NCBI GenBank assembly: GCA_903829815.1
Contig: CAIKRR010000025.1
Location: forward strand, 1 to 64,000
Length of the DNA stretch: 64,000 nucleotides
From: an uncultured Pseudomonadota bacterium
GTDB taxonomy: Bacteria; Pseudomonadota; Gammaproteobacteria; Burkholderiales; SG8-39
Reading direction: 5' to 3'
This document shows, in pieces, positions 27,715 through 35,742 of the stretch; position 1 is the stretch's first letter, and each line of letters begins with the position of its first letter. Below the pieces are notes generated by a model. It made no database searches and had not been told where the DNA came from. It worked only from the letters and a program-made list of their open reading frames with translations. A program made the translations under genes and the position numbers.

Positions 27715-28743
27715 TCAGTTCCAGGCATGGATTCCAGATGCGGGTGTTGCACGATACGGCGACTCGGGCACGCCGGCCGAGACAGGCTCGAGCACGCTGC
27801 GAAACCAGGCAACCGTATCGGCGATGCCTTCATCCAGCCCCACAAGCGGCTGCCAACCCAGGCGTTGCATGGCCAGCGAGATATCGGGCTGCCGACGCGC
27901 CGGGTCATCTGCCAGCGCGGGCAGATAGACCATGCCCGATCCGCTACCCGACAGCCGCAGGACGCGCGCAGCCAGTTCGATCATGGTGACTTCCACCGGA
28001 TTGCCGATGTTGACCGGCCCGATGAAACCCGCCTCGGTGTTCATCATCCGGATCATGGCGTCAACCAGATCGGACACATGACAGAAACTGCGTGTCTGCT
28101 CACCCGATCCGAACACGCTCAGGGGTTCACCTCGCAATGCCTGAACGATGAAGTTGCTCACCACACGTCCGTCGCCCACCTGCATGCGCGGACCATAGGT
28201 GTTGAAGATCCGGACAATCTTGATCTGCACGCCATACTGCCGGTGGTAATCGACAAAAATCGACTCGGCGCAGCGTTTCCCCTCGTCATAGCAGGCGCGT
28301 ATGCCGATCGGATTCACATGTCCGCAGTAGTTCTCGGTCTGCGGATGAACCTCGGGATCACCATAGACCTCGCTGGTCGAGGCTTGCAGGATGCGCGCGC
28401 GACGCCTGCGTGCCAACTCGAGCATGTTGAGCGCACCGAGCACGATCGTACGCGTGGTGCGCACCGGATCTCGCTGATAGTGCAGCGGACTTGCCGGGCA
28501 GGCCAGGTTGTAGATCAGATCGACCTCGGCCGGCTCGTCGGCCAGCGGGAGCGTGACGTCATGCTCGAGCAAGGAAAATCCCGGATGCGAGAGCAGCGCC
28601 TCGATGTTGTCGCGCGAACCCGTCGAAAAATCGTCCAGACAGACCACCCTGTGTCCGAGCCCGAGCAGCCGAACGCACAGGTGAGACCCAAGAAACCCGG
28701 CACCACCGGTGACGAGAATTGTCTGTGATTTGACGTGGCTCAT
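27715..28743 (-). CDS. UDP-glucuronate decarboxylase (UDP-xylose synthase)
   Basis: A 342-residue SDR-type epimerase/decarboxylase turning UDP-glucuronate into UDP-xylose. Marks: [14 protein letters not shown] at the start, [39 protein letters not shown], the catalytic YDEGK ([12 protein letters not shown]) and [10 protein letters not shown], all close to UXS1. ATG 28743 is at the family start. The frame stays open to 29124 through the tRNA gene, but that part is not coding. It heads the set with the glycosyltransferase and APS kinase. Confidence 0.92.
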   Translation of the reverse strand: MSHVKSQTILVTGGAGFLGSHLCVRLLGLGHRVVCLDDFSTGSRDNIEALLSHPGFSLLEHDVTLPLADEPAEVDLIYNLACPASPLHYQRDPVRTTRTIVLGALNMLELARRRRARILQASTSEVYGDPEVHPQTENYCGHVNPIGIRACYDEGKRCAESIFVDYHRQYGVQIKIVRIFNTYGPRMQVGDGRVVSNFIVQALRGEPLSVFGSGEQTRSFCHVSDLVDAMIRMMNTEAGFIGPVNIGNPVEVTMIELAARVLRLSGSGSGMVYLPALADDPARRQPDISLAMQRLGWQPLVGLDEGIADTVAWFRSVLEPVSAGVPESPYRATPASGIHAWN

Positions 28744-28969
28744 GGCAAGGGCAGCAGCGACAACATATCTGTAGAGGCACGCGTTGTGTCCGATGCGTAA
28801 AACACACGCACGACAAGCGCGGACTGGTACGCAGGCGACTGCCTGCACGCACACCGGATGACAGATTTGATTGTGCACACGGCGCGTCAGCAGCCGGGTC
28901 AAGAATTGCTGCGCCTTGCAGTGAGAAGGGGGCCGAACCTGACCTTGGGCGCAGTGGTTGGCAGGGACG

Positions 28970-29007
28970 AAAAAAACGGGCTGCCTCTTGCGAGGACAAC
29001 CCGTTTG
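28970..29007 (-). terminator. rho-independent terminator of the tRNA gene
   Basis: On the reverse strand, AAACGGGTTG and GAGGCAGCCCGTTT arms form a long stem with one bulge, extended by CCTC/GAGG, closed by a GCAA tetraloop and followed by seven T. It starts 17 bases downstream of the tRNA 3' end. The rest of the gap up to 28744 holds nothing else that I can support. Confidence 0.88.
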
Positions 29008-29023
29008 TCGTACCGCTCGTTCT

Positions 29024-29100
29024 TGGCGCGCCCGGCAGGATTCGAACCCACGACCCCCTGGTTCGTAGCCAGGTACTCTATCCAACTGAGCTACGGGCGC
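29024..29100 (-). tRNA. tRNA-Arg (anticodon ACG)
   Basis: A 77-base cloverleaf on the reverse strand. The acceptor stem is GCGCCCG / CGGGCGC, the D-arm is GCTCAGTTGGATAGAGT, the anticodon stem is CCTGG / CCAGG with loop CTACGAA (anticodon ACG), and the T-arm has GGTTCGAATCC. The 3' CCA is encoded (29024-29026). The A34 of the anticodon is expected to be changed to inosine to read CGU, CGC and CGA. Confidence 0.96.
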
Positions 29101-29169
29101 GCTGAGCCGCACATGATACAGCACAAAACAGCTTCGTCACAAGCTGCAGGAACAGGAATCATCGGACAC

Positions 29170-30192
29170 TCAGTCGGCCACTGCCCCGGTACGACGAATC
29201 AGTTCGGCATACTTGCGGCCATCGCTCTTCACCAGCGCGCCAAGCGCCTCTGGTGTGCTGGGCGTGGGCTCGAAGCCCAACTGCTTCATGCGGGCCAGCA
29301 CATCGGGGTCGGCCAATGATCGATTCAGTACGGCATTGATCGCCCGCACGACCTCCGGGGACGTGCCGCGCGGCGCGAACATCGACATCCAGGAGTCGAC
29401 CAGCAATTCGGGCGGCCCCCCGGCCTCGATGATCGTAGGCACGGTGGGCGCACTCCCCGACCGGGTCTTGCCGGCAATGGCCAGCAACCGAACCTTGCCG
29501 GCATTCATCAGCGGCAAGGCTGAACCCAGGGTCGAAAGTGTCCAGTCGACGTCGTTGTTGGCAATGGCGGTGTAGATCTGCGGCTGGTCCTTGAAGGGCA
29601 CATGGATCATCTTCGTGCCAGTGAGATATTCAAACAGCGAACCGCCCAGGTCCGCCGGGCTGCCGACATAGGGGGTGCCGTAGGTGATGCGCCCCGGATT
29701 GGCCTTCATCGTCGCGATCAAGTCTGCCACCGAATGAATCGGGCCATTGGTCGCCACCGTGATGAAGAAGGGGGTGAGATAGATCAGGCCGACCGGGGTG
29801 AAGTCGGCCTCCATATCGTAGGGCACCTTGCTGTAGAGAAAGGGGTTGATCGTGGCGTGGGCATTGCTCACCACGAGGAGGTCATGCCCGTCAGGCGCAG
29901 CCTTCTTCGCCACCTCGATGGCGACAAATCCGCTCGCGCCCGGCCGCGCATCGACGATCACCTGCTGCCCCAGTTCGCGCGTCATGCGGTCGGCCAGAAT
30001 ACGGACAAAGACCGCCGGACCTGCACCGGCGGCATAAGGCAGCATGATGCGCACCACCCGCGACGGGTATCCCTGTGCCTGTGCCTGTGCCTGTGCCTGC
30101 GACGCAGCAGACAGGCAGACCAGCACCGCAGCAGCAAGCACCGGACACAGCAATGCCTGGTAACGGGCGATACGCGCCTTCAGCGCGCTCAT
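29170..30192 (-). CDS. TctC/Bug-family binding protein
   Basis: A 340-residue receptor with a signal peptide containing an AQAQAQAQAQ run just before the mature YPSRVVRIMLPYAAGAGP start. Family motifs include VIVDARPGASGFVA, ADGHDLLVV-like PDGHDLLVVSNAHAT, PYDMEADF, ITYGTPYVGSP and VPFKDQPQ. ATG overlaps the stop of the upstream FAD hydroxylase by 4 bases (ATGA), so uptake and hydroxylation of a shared substrate is plausible. No TctAB genes are nearby. Confidence 0.88.
   Translation of the reverse strand: MSALKARIARYQALLCPVLAAAVLVCLSAASQAQAQAQAQGYPSRVVRIMLPYAAGAGPAVFVRILADRMTRELGQQVIVDARPGASGFVAIEVAKKAAPDGHDLLVVSNAHATINPFLYSKVPYDMEADFTPVGLIYLTPFFITVATNGPIHSVADLIATMKANPGRITYGTPYVGSPADLGGSLFEYLTGTKMIHVPFKDQPQIYTAIANNDVDWTLSTLGSALPLMNAGKVRLLAIAGKTRSGSAPTVPTIIEAGGPPELLVDSWMSMFAPRGTSPEVVRAINAVLNRSLADPDVLARMKQLGFEPTPSTPEALGALVKSDGRKYAELIRRTGAVAD
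30072..30095. repeat. hexanucleotide repeat in a signal peptide
   Basis: Four tandem CCTGTG units (followed by a fifth unit CCTGCG) encode the Ala-Gln repeats at the signal peptide end of the TctC protein. Each unit adds two residues without changing frame, so copy-number change would alter the length of the cleavage region only. Confidence 0.85.
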
Positions 30193-31436
30193 GCCGGCAC
30201 CTCGCTGGGCTGCTGATTGGCCTGCGAGATGTCATACCCCGCAACCGTGGCATAGCCTGCCACCAGATCACGTATCTCGGCCGCCGTCACGACATCCTCT
30301 ATACGATCGAACCGCTGCCCTGCGGTGCGGGCCTCCACCAGGTTGATGAGCGCATCGGGGGGGCGAACCCGATTGGTGCGAACGATGGTGGCGGTTGGCG
30401 CAAGACGTTCAGCCTCGAACGCGGCAAGCACCCGCACCGGGTCGCCGCCCGCGGCCAGCAGTCGCGCGATCGTTCGGGCATCGATGATGGACTGCGCAGC
30501 ACCGTTGCCACCGCGCGGATACATCGGGTGAGCGGCATCTCCGAGCAGCGTCACCCGCCCGAAGGCCCACCGGTCGACCGGATCACGATCGACCATCGGA
30601 TATTGCAAAATGAACTCGGACCGCTCGATGAGGTCGGGTACATCCATCCAGTCGAAACGCCAGTCGCGGTAGACATGGGCAAACTCGTCGCGGCGACCCG
30701 GCGTGTGCCAGTCGTTCATCGTGAGTTCCCCACCCTGGATTTCAGCCACCCAGTTGATGAGTTGCGTACCGTCGTCGAAATTCCGGATCGGATAGATCAG
30801 GAACTTGCCGGGCGATATGGGTCCGATCCGGGTCACGCTGGCACCGGTGAGAAAGGGCTTGCTGCGCGTCACGCCGCGCCACATGTTGATACCACCGAAA
30901 CCGGGTTTTTCTCCGGGATAGAACTGACGTCGTACCGCCGAATGAAAACCGTCGCAGGCAATCACGATCTCGCCTCGAACCGGTGCCAACGGGGCGCCAG
31001 TGTGCGCGTCCTCGAACTGAACACATACCGACCGATCGTCCTGATCGACACGCACACAGCGATGAGCCATCTGGACCGCATCGCTCCCCAGGCGAGCGAC
31101 CACCGCTTCATGGAGCACGGCGTGCAGGTCCGCCCGGTGAACCGAAAAATGCGGAAAATCGTAGCCCGCGTGCCGACCACAGGGCTCGCTGTAGATGTGC
31201 TGACCGTGGCGGTTGTAGAAGGCAAACTCGCGCGCCTCGATGCCGCGCACGGCCAGCCCTGCCGTGAGGCCGAGCGAATCGAGATCGCGCATGGCGTGCG
31301 GCATCATGTTGATGCCGACGCCGATCGGCTTGTAGCTGGTTGCGGCCTCGAAGATACGGGGCTTGAAACCGGCTCGATGCAGAAAAAGTGCCGTCGTGAG
31401 GCCCGCTATGCCGCCACCGATGATGATTGCGTCCAC
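30189..31436 (-). CDS. FAD-dependent aromatic hydroxylase (salicylate/3-hydroxybenzoate hydroxylase-like)
   Basis: A 415-residue class A flavoprotein monooxygenase. It has AIIIGGGIAGLTTALFLHRAGF at the start, ACDGFHSAVRR (DG motif) and RVTLLGDAAHPMYPRGGNGAAQSI, as in salicylate and 3-hydroxybenzoate 6-hydroxylases. Such enzymes would make catechol- or gentisate-type products, and a gentisate-dioxygenase-like cupin lies 5 kb away. Start is GTG 31436 with GGAGG about 8 bases upstream. The TctC gene follows with a 4-base overlap. Confidence 0.86.
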   Translation of the reverse strand: MDAIIIGGGIAGLTTALFLHRAGFKPRIFEAATSYKPIGVGINMMPHAMRDLDSLGLTAGLAVRGIEAREFAFYNRHGQHIYSEPCGRHAGYDFPHFSVHRADLHAVLHEAVVARLGSDAVQMAHRCVRVDQDDRSVCVQFEDAHTGAPLAPVRGEIVIACDGFHSAVRRQFYPGEKPGFGGINMWRGVTRSKPFLTGASVTRIGPISPGKFLIYPIRNFDDGTQLINWVAEIQGGELTMNDWHTPGRRDEFAHVYRDWRFDWMDVPDLIERSEFILQYPMVDRDPVDRWAFGRVTLLGDAAHPMYPRGGNGAAQSIIDARTIARLLAAGGDPVRVLAAFEAERLAPTATIVRTNRVRPPDALINLVEARTAGQRFDRIEDVVTAAEIRDLVAGYATVAGYDISQANQQPSEVPA

Positions 31437-31550
31437 CGTCGCCCCCTCCGTTTTTTTGGGCTCCGCGGTGGCGCAACGCCACCACCCATGAATCGAGTGT
31501 AACCCGGCCGTCGGTCTTTTCGATCGCAGCCAGACGACCGCCCGCTGCGC

Positions 31551-31958
31551 TCAGCGCACCACCGGCTGCCAGTCAATCGGGCACGAATTCACCTCGGGGT
31601 AGTAGCGCTGATAGGGCGCGCACCACCAGAAGGTCTGCCCACCGGGCGGATACGCGGGACGATACGGGGCACTGTAGTAGAGCGGCGCAACGGCAAGCGG
31701 AGCGACGTAATAAGGGCTGCCATAACCGCCACCGTAGTAGCCACCCCCGTAGTAGCCGCCCGCCGAATAGCCGCCGCCATGCCCGCCGTGATGCCCGCCG
31801 TAATGCCCGCCGCCGTGACCACCATGCGCCTGCGCCGAAACAGTACCCAGAGCACTCAAGGCACCCAGTGTCAGCAGAACGGCTGGCATCACGCGCATCA
31901 GCCTTCGAACGCCTGTGCGACCCAGCTCCATGTGCCGCCCCACCCACTGTCCGCTCAT
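31551..31958 (-). CDS. small secreted Gly/His/Tyr-rich protein
   Basis: A 135-residue protein: a signal peptide (through VSAQA), then a segment of repeated GGH, GGHYGGHHGG and GGYYGGG units, a Tyr/Pro-rich middle and a C-terminus CAPYQRYYPEVNSCPIDWQPV with two cysteines. Proteobacteria encode many such proteins ending in a YYP-x-V-x-x-C segment; their role is unknown, with surface location and metal binding by His clusters as guesses. ATG 31958 has GGAGG 6 bases upstream. Transcribed alone as far as can be seen. Confidence 0.7.
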   Translation of the reverse strand: MSGQWVGRHMELGRTGVRRLMRVMPAVLLTLGALSALGTVSAQAHGGHGGGHYGGHHGGHGGGYSAGGYYGGGYYGGGYGSPYYVAPLAVAPLYYSAPYRPAYPPGGQTFWWCAPYQRYYPEVNSCPIDWQPVVR

Positions 31959-32035
31959 GACATGCCTCCAAAACAACAAGACCCGACTGTATCAACGCGC
32001 TGCACCCGGGAAGGTGCACACGGACGGTCAGACTG

Positions 32036-32410
32036 TCAGCGCGCCCCTGGCACCCGGCGCGTGGCCAGAAACACCTCCAGCGTCTCGCCGCGCATCGCAG
32101 CCACCATCGCCGGATTGGAGACCCCGCTCACCCGACCGAGTTTTTCCAGCGTGAAGAAACTGGCGCCGTAATGAATGAGGGAACGCCAGTCCAGGTCGCG
32201 CACCATCTGCTGCTCCTCGGGCGTGAGTCGAGCCAGATCAAACGCTGCCTGTGGATCGCTCTTGAAGAGCGCCCGGCGCTCAGGGATCACCAGACCGTGC
32301 AGGAAGCGGTTCAGTCGCAACCCACGTGCACTGCGCTCGAGGTCGAAAATGAAGGTTCCCTCGAGGAGTTCGGCACCCACCAGTTGCGGATTGCCGGCAA
32401 AAACGCTCAT
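32036..32410 (-). CDS. ligA: extradiol dioxygenase small (alpha) subunit, LigA type
   Basis: A 124-residue helical protein matching the LigA fold: LNRFLHGLVIPERRALFKSDPQAAFDLARLTPEEQQMVRDLDWRSLIHYGASFFTLEKLGRVSG. LigA closes over the active site of LigB in protocatechuate 4,5-dioxygenase. Its ATG overlaps the stop of ligB by 4 bases (ATGA), so subunits are made together. The order is ligB then ligA. Confidence 0.88.
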   Translation of the reverse strand: MSVFAGNPQLVGAELLEGTFIFDLERSARGLRLNRFLHGLVIPERRALFKSDPQAAFDLARLTPEEQQMVRDLDWRSLIHYGASFFTLEKLGRVSGVSNPAMVAAMRGETLEVFLATRRVPGAR

Positions 32411-33267
32411 GCCGCCTCCTCGAAGACAGCCACCGCCATGGCGGTGGTCATCGGCAGGTAGTAGCTCTGGTGCACCTTGCTGACGATCGGCGAGAGCGCG
32501 CCCCGCATGGCAAGCCACATGACCACTTCGGCCCCCTCGCTGCCGCCGAGACGGGCAAAGTCAGCCAGACGCATCCGGGTGAGCGCGAGCGGGTCGGTAT
32601 GGATCAGTTGGAGAAACTCCCTGTCCCAGGCCTCGTTGTTGAACCCGGCACGTTCCCCATTCATCTGATGCGACAAGCCACCCGTGCCCACCACCACGAC
32701 TGAGAGATCCTCAGGCCAGGACTCAACCGCGCGCCGCACCGCCTGGCCCAGTTTCCAGCAGCGCAACGGCGTTGGCATCGGATGCTGAAGTACATTGACC
32801 TCGATGGGCACCAGCGGCACCGGCCAGCACCCGGCAGCCACTGCTTCGGGATAGAGCATGGTCAGCGGGGAGTTGAGCCCGTGGTCGAGCGCGAGGTCCT
32901 GAAAGATCGACATGTCGAACTCGTCATTGACCAGGGCGGTTGCGATGTGTCGCGACAAGGGGGCGTGGCCACGCAGTGGCGGAACCCGACGCGGCCCCAT
33001 CCCTTCATCGGCAATCGGGTACTCGTCCCACACACCAATGGCAAAGGTCGGGTAATGATCGAAGAAGAAGGTCGTGGCGTGGTCGTTGAAGAAAAATACG
33101 AGAACGTCGGGTTTCTTCTCGGCAAGCCAGCGTGCGACCGGGGCATAACCCTCGAACAGCGGCGCCCAGTCCGGATCAGCCTGCTTGTTGCGATCAAACG
33201 CCAATCCGATTGTCGGCACATGCGAGGTACCGATCCCTCCGATGATTCTGGCCACGATTTTCTCCAT
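32407..33267 (-). CDS. ligB: extradiol dioxygenase large (beta) subunit, LigB type (protocatechuate 4,5-dioxygenase-like)
   Basis: A 286-residue class III extradiol dioxygenase. Likely Fe(II) ligands are H16 (GTSHVPT), H63 (FNDHATTF) and a Glu in SEGAEVVMWLAMRG (244 or 247); the acid/base His is H200 in GGLSHQMNG. It opens a catecholic ring next to the hydroxyls; protocatechuate is the usual substrate, gallate or a methylated form are alternatives. Start ATG 33267 is chosen over a GTG four codons upstream. It is divergent from a TctC gene across 134 bases. Confidence 0.87.
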   Translation of the reverse strand: MEKIVARIIGGIGTSHVPTIGLAFDRNKQADPDWAPLFEGYAPVARWLAEKKPDVLVFFFNDHATTFFFDHYPTFAIGVWDEYPIADEGMGPRRVPPLRGHAPLSRHIATALVNDEFDMSIFQDLALDHGLNSPLTMLYPEAVAAGCWPVPLVPIEVNVLQHPMPTPLRCWKLGQAVRRAVESWPEDLSVVVVGTGGLSHQMNGERAGFNNEAWDREFLQLIHTDPLALTRMRLADFARLGGSEGAEVVMWLAMRGALSPIVSKVHQSYYLPMTTAMAVAVFEEAA

Positions 33268-33401
33268 ACGGCAACACACCGAAGCTTACCGTCTGCAACG
33301 GGCTCACGGACTGACCCGGCATGATCCTCGGAAACGGACGCTCGACTTGCTACACTTCGCTGGATGGAGACAGACAAGGCCCCTCCGGGAAGCCCCTCAT
33401 C

Positions 33402-34463
33402 ATGACCATGATCCAATCTTCTGGCCACCGAAGCCAGAGGCACCGGCTGCAGCCGGCGCCACTGCCCCCCTGCTCGCGAGGCCAGAGGCCTCGCCTGGCT
33501 GCCATGGCCAGCACGGTGTTTGCCGCGGTGCTCGCAGCAACGATCTGGCCCGCCATGGCGCAGTCGCCGACCTGGCCTGCCCAACCGATCAGGCTCCAAC
33601 TGCCTTATGGCGCCGGAGGTGTCGCCGACATCGTGGCGCGCCTGCTGGCGCAGCGTCTTGCCGACTCGCTCGGCCAGCAGGTCCTGGTCGAAAACCGCCC
33701 CAGTGCGGGACAGACCGTTGCCTCCGAACTGGTCGCCAAGGCGGCACCCGATGGCTACACCCTGCTCTGGTTCAATTCCGGGCATGCGGTGAGCACATCG
33801 CTCTTTCGGTCACTGCCCTTTGACCCGGTGCGCGACTTTGCTCCCATCTCGACCGTGGGGTTCTTCGGCCTCGCCCTGGTGGTGAACAACGACTCACCGA
33901 TCCGGACCGTGGGGCAGTTCATCGCGGCGGCAAAGGCAAGGCCCACTTCGTTCAACATCGGCACGACCAGCATCGGCAGTACCCAATTCATCACCGCCGA
34001 ACTGTTTCGCTCGATGTCGGCACTGGACGCACAGATCGTGCCCTTCAAGTCCACACCCATGATCATCGCGGCCCTGAAGTCAGGCGACGTCCAGGGCATG
34101 GTCGAAATCCTCGCACCGGTGATAGGCCCGATTCGCAGCGGCAACCTGCGCGCACTGGGCGTGTCGTTCGAGCAGCGCTTTGCCGGTCTGCCCGATGTGC
34201 CCACCATTGGCGAGACTGTGCCCGGCTATGAATCAACCGCATGGAACGCGCTGGCAGCCCCGGCCCAGACCCCCCGCCCCATCATCGAGCGCCTCAATCG
34301 CGAGGTGAATCAGGTCATCGCCCAGCCCGAATTCAACCGCCGCCTGCAGGATCTGGGGGTGGACCCGCGCGGAAGCACGCCCGAGGCCTTGCGCGATCTG
34401 CTCGCGAGCGAAACCGCCAAATGGCGAACGGTGATCGAGCGGGCGCGGATCGAAAAACAATAA
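33402..34463 (+). CDS. TctC/Bug-family binding protein
   Basis: A receptor of about 353 residues with a long basic N-terminus before the signal core (ASTVFAAVLAATIWPAMAQS). Family motifs: WPAQPIRLQLPYGAGGVADIV, VENRPSAGQTVAS, PDGYTLLWFNSGHA, PFDPVRDFAPI, FNIGTTSIGSTQF and VPFKSTP. It is divergent from ligBA and may deliver that enzyme's substrate. An earlier in-frame ATG at 33321 is possible; ATG 33402 is preferred because less leader is added. Confidence 0.87.
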   Translation: MTMIQSSGHRSQRHRLQPAPLPPCSRGQRPRLAAMASTVFAAVLAATIWPAMAQSPTWPAQPIRLQLPYGAGGVADIVARLLAQRLADSLGQQVLVENRPSAGQTVASELVAKAAPDGYTLLWFNSGHAVSTSLFRSLPFDPVRDFAPISTVGFFGLALVVNNDSPIRTVGQFIAAAKARPTSFNIGTTSIGSTQFITAELFRSMSALDAQIVPFKSTPMIIAALKSGDVQGMVEILAPVIGPIRSGNLRALGVSFEQRFAGLPDVPTIGETVPGYESTAWNALAAPAQTPRPIIERLNREVNQVIAQPEFNRRLQDLGVDPRGSTPEALRDLLASETAKWRTVIERARIEKQ

Positions 34464-34612
34464 GGGCCTGCCTGCCGGCAGAATCGGGTACCGACTGGTA
34501 GCCGCGGCCCCCGCTGCGGTGTGATCGTGCCCGAAGTCGACAGGCAAACATCGATTGCGCGCCGCAGCACTATCGGGGACACTGCGTCTGACGAGAAACA
34601 CCGGGCCTTACC

Positions 34613-35452
34613 TTGTCGCAGGACCTTGCACGCTCATCCGCATCGCCTCCATCGCACGCCGTGCTGCTCCTGCACGGCCTGTATGGCAGCCCCGAGACCA
34701 TGCAGTACGTTGGCCGCAAGCTCAAGTCGGCCGGCTTCGTCACGGCTGCGCCCACCATCCGCGGCTGTGGGGCACTGGACGCCACCCGGCCTGAACGGCA
34801 CCTGGCTTGGGAAACCTGGCTCGAGCAGGTCGAAGAACACTTTGAAACGCTCAAGACGCAATACGAGAGCGTCAGCGTGGCAGGCCTGTGCGCGGGCGCC
34901 GATCTGGCGCTCGCGCTGGCGACCCGACGCAGCGCGGACATGCATAGCCTGTGCCTCTACAGCACCACGCTGTTCTATGACGGCTGGAATGTCACCCGGC
35001 TGCGCTTTCTGCGCGCGCTGGGGTACTACACCCCTTTGCGGCATCTGCTCTACTTTCGCGAACGCCCGCCCTACGGCATCAAGGATGATCGCGTCAGGCA
35101 GTGGATAGCCGCTCAGATGAAGCGTGGTGGCCAGATTGTTACCGGAGCCCCGAAATCATCACTCCTGGGCATCTACCAGACCGAGCGGATGATGCGCTAC
35201 TTGCGTCCGCGTCTGAGTACCGTGACCGTTCCCTCGCTGATCATCCATGCTCGGGAGGATGACACCACCAGCCTTCGCAGCGCCAACTGGGTCGAGCAGC
35301 ATGTCGGCGCCTCTTTGATTCGCAAGGTCATTCTCGAGAACAGTTATCACAACATCACCATGGACTACGAGCGTGATCGGGTCGTCCGTGAGACCATCGA
35401 GTTCATCTGTCGCGACACGCAACCCCGGGAGCGTCATGCCTCGGACGTGTAA
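34613..35452 (+). CDS. alpha/beta hydrolase with a cysteine nucleophile
   Basis: A 279-residue alpha/beta hydrolase close in pattern to monoacylglycerol-lipase/carboxylesterase-type (BAAT/Est30) enzymes: AVLLLHGLYGSPETM with the oxyanion hole, then the nucleophile elbow AGLCAGADLAL where C93 takes the place of the usual Ser, the acid in HAREDDTTS (D216/D217) and H246 in NSYHNITM. A Cys nucleophile occurs in dienelactone hydrolases and some thioesterase-like proteins. The start, TTG 34613, is uncertain. An ACP gene follows about 35 bases later, so a thioesterase or acyl-transfer role on ACP is a fair inference. Confidence 0.75.
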   Translation: MSQDLARSSASPPSHAVLLLHGLYGSPETMQYVGRKLKSAGFVTAAPTIRGCGALDATRPERHLAWETWLEQVEEHFETLKTQYESVSVAGLCAGADLALALATRRSADMHSLCLYSTTLFYDGWNVTRLRFLRALGYYTPLRHLLYFRERPPYGIKDDRVRQWIAAQMKRGGQIVTGAPKSSLLGIYQTERMMRYLRPRLSTVTVPSLIIHAREDDTTSLRSANWVEQHVGASLIRKVILENSYHNITMDYERDRVVRETIEFICRDTQPRERHASDV

Positions 35453-35487
35453 TCATGACCATAGAGACACACTGTTACACTACTCGT

Positions 35488-35736
35488 ATGGCTACCGTTC
35501 TTCCCATCATCTGCCAATTGCTCGTCGACGAATTCGACCTGCCGGCCGATCAACTCACCGAGGTAACGGCGTTTGAAACGCTGGGGCTGGACTCGATCAC
35601 GATCGTCGAGTTCATGTTCATGGTCGAGGAACGATTCAACCTCAAGCTCGATCTCGAGGCAGAACCCGCCGACATGAAGACGATCGGCGATGTTGCCCGA
35701 GAGATCGAGAAACTCATCTCTCGGACCACTGCTTAA
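35488..35736 (+). CDS. acyl carrier protein
   Basis: An 82-residue four-helix carrier. The phosphopantetheine site is S36 in LGLDSITIVEF, with an acidic helix 2 and 3 (MVEERFNLKLDLEAEP). It is not the housekeeping AcpP sequence (which has DSLDTVELVMA). An ATG 33 bases earlier (35455) is also possible; neither has a clear ribosome site, and coupling to the hydrolase gene is likely. The ketosynthase gene starts 6 bases after the stop. It should carry the acyl chain for that enzyme. Confidence 0.88.
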   Translation: MATVLPIICQLLVDEFDLPADQLTEVTAFETLGLDSITIVEFMFMVEERFNLKLDLEAEPADMKTIGDVAREIEKLISRTTA

Positions 35737-35742
35737 GCGGCG

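Noticed and set aside
27715-29124. N-terminal extension of the UDP-glucuronate decarboxylase to 469 residues
   Set aside because: The extension translates the tRNA-Arg gene (the well-known [25 protein letters not shown] artefact) and its terminator. ATG 28743 is the family start.
31466-31485. GGTGGCG/CGCCACC hairpin with a T-run upstream of the FAD hydroxylase
   Set aside because: The T-run lies on the wrong side of the hairpin for a terminator on either strand, so it is not annotated as one.
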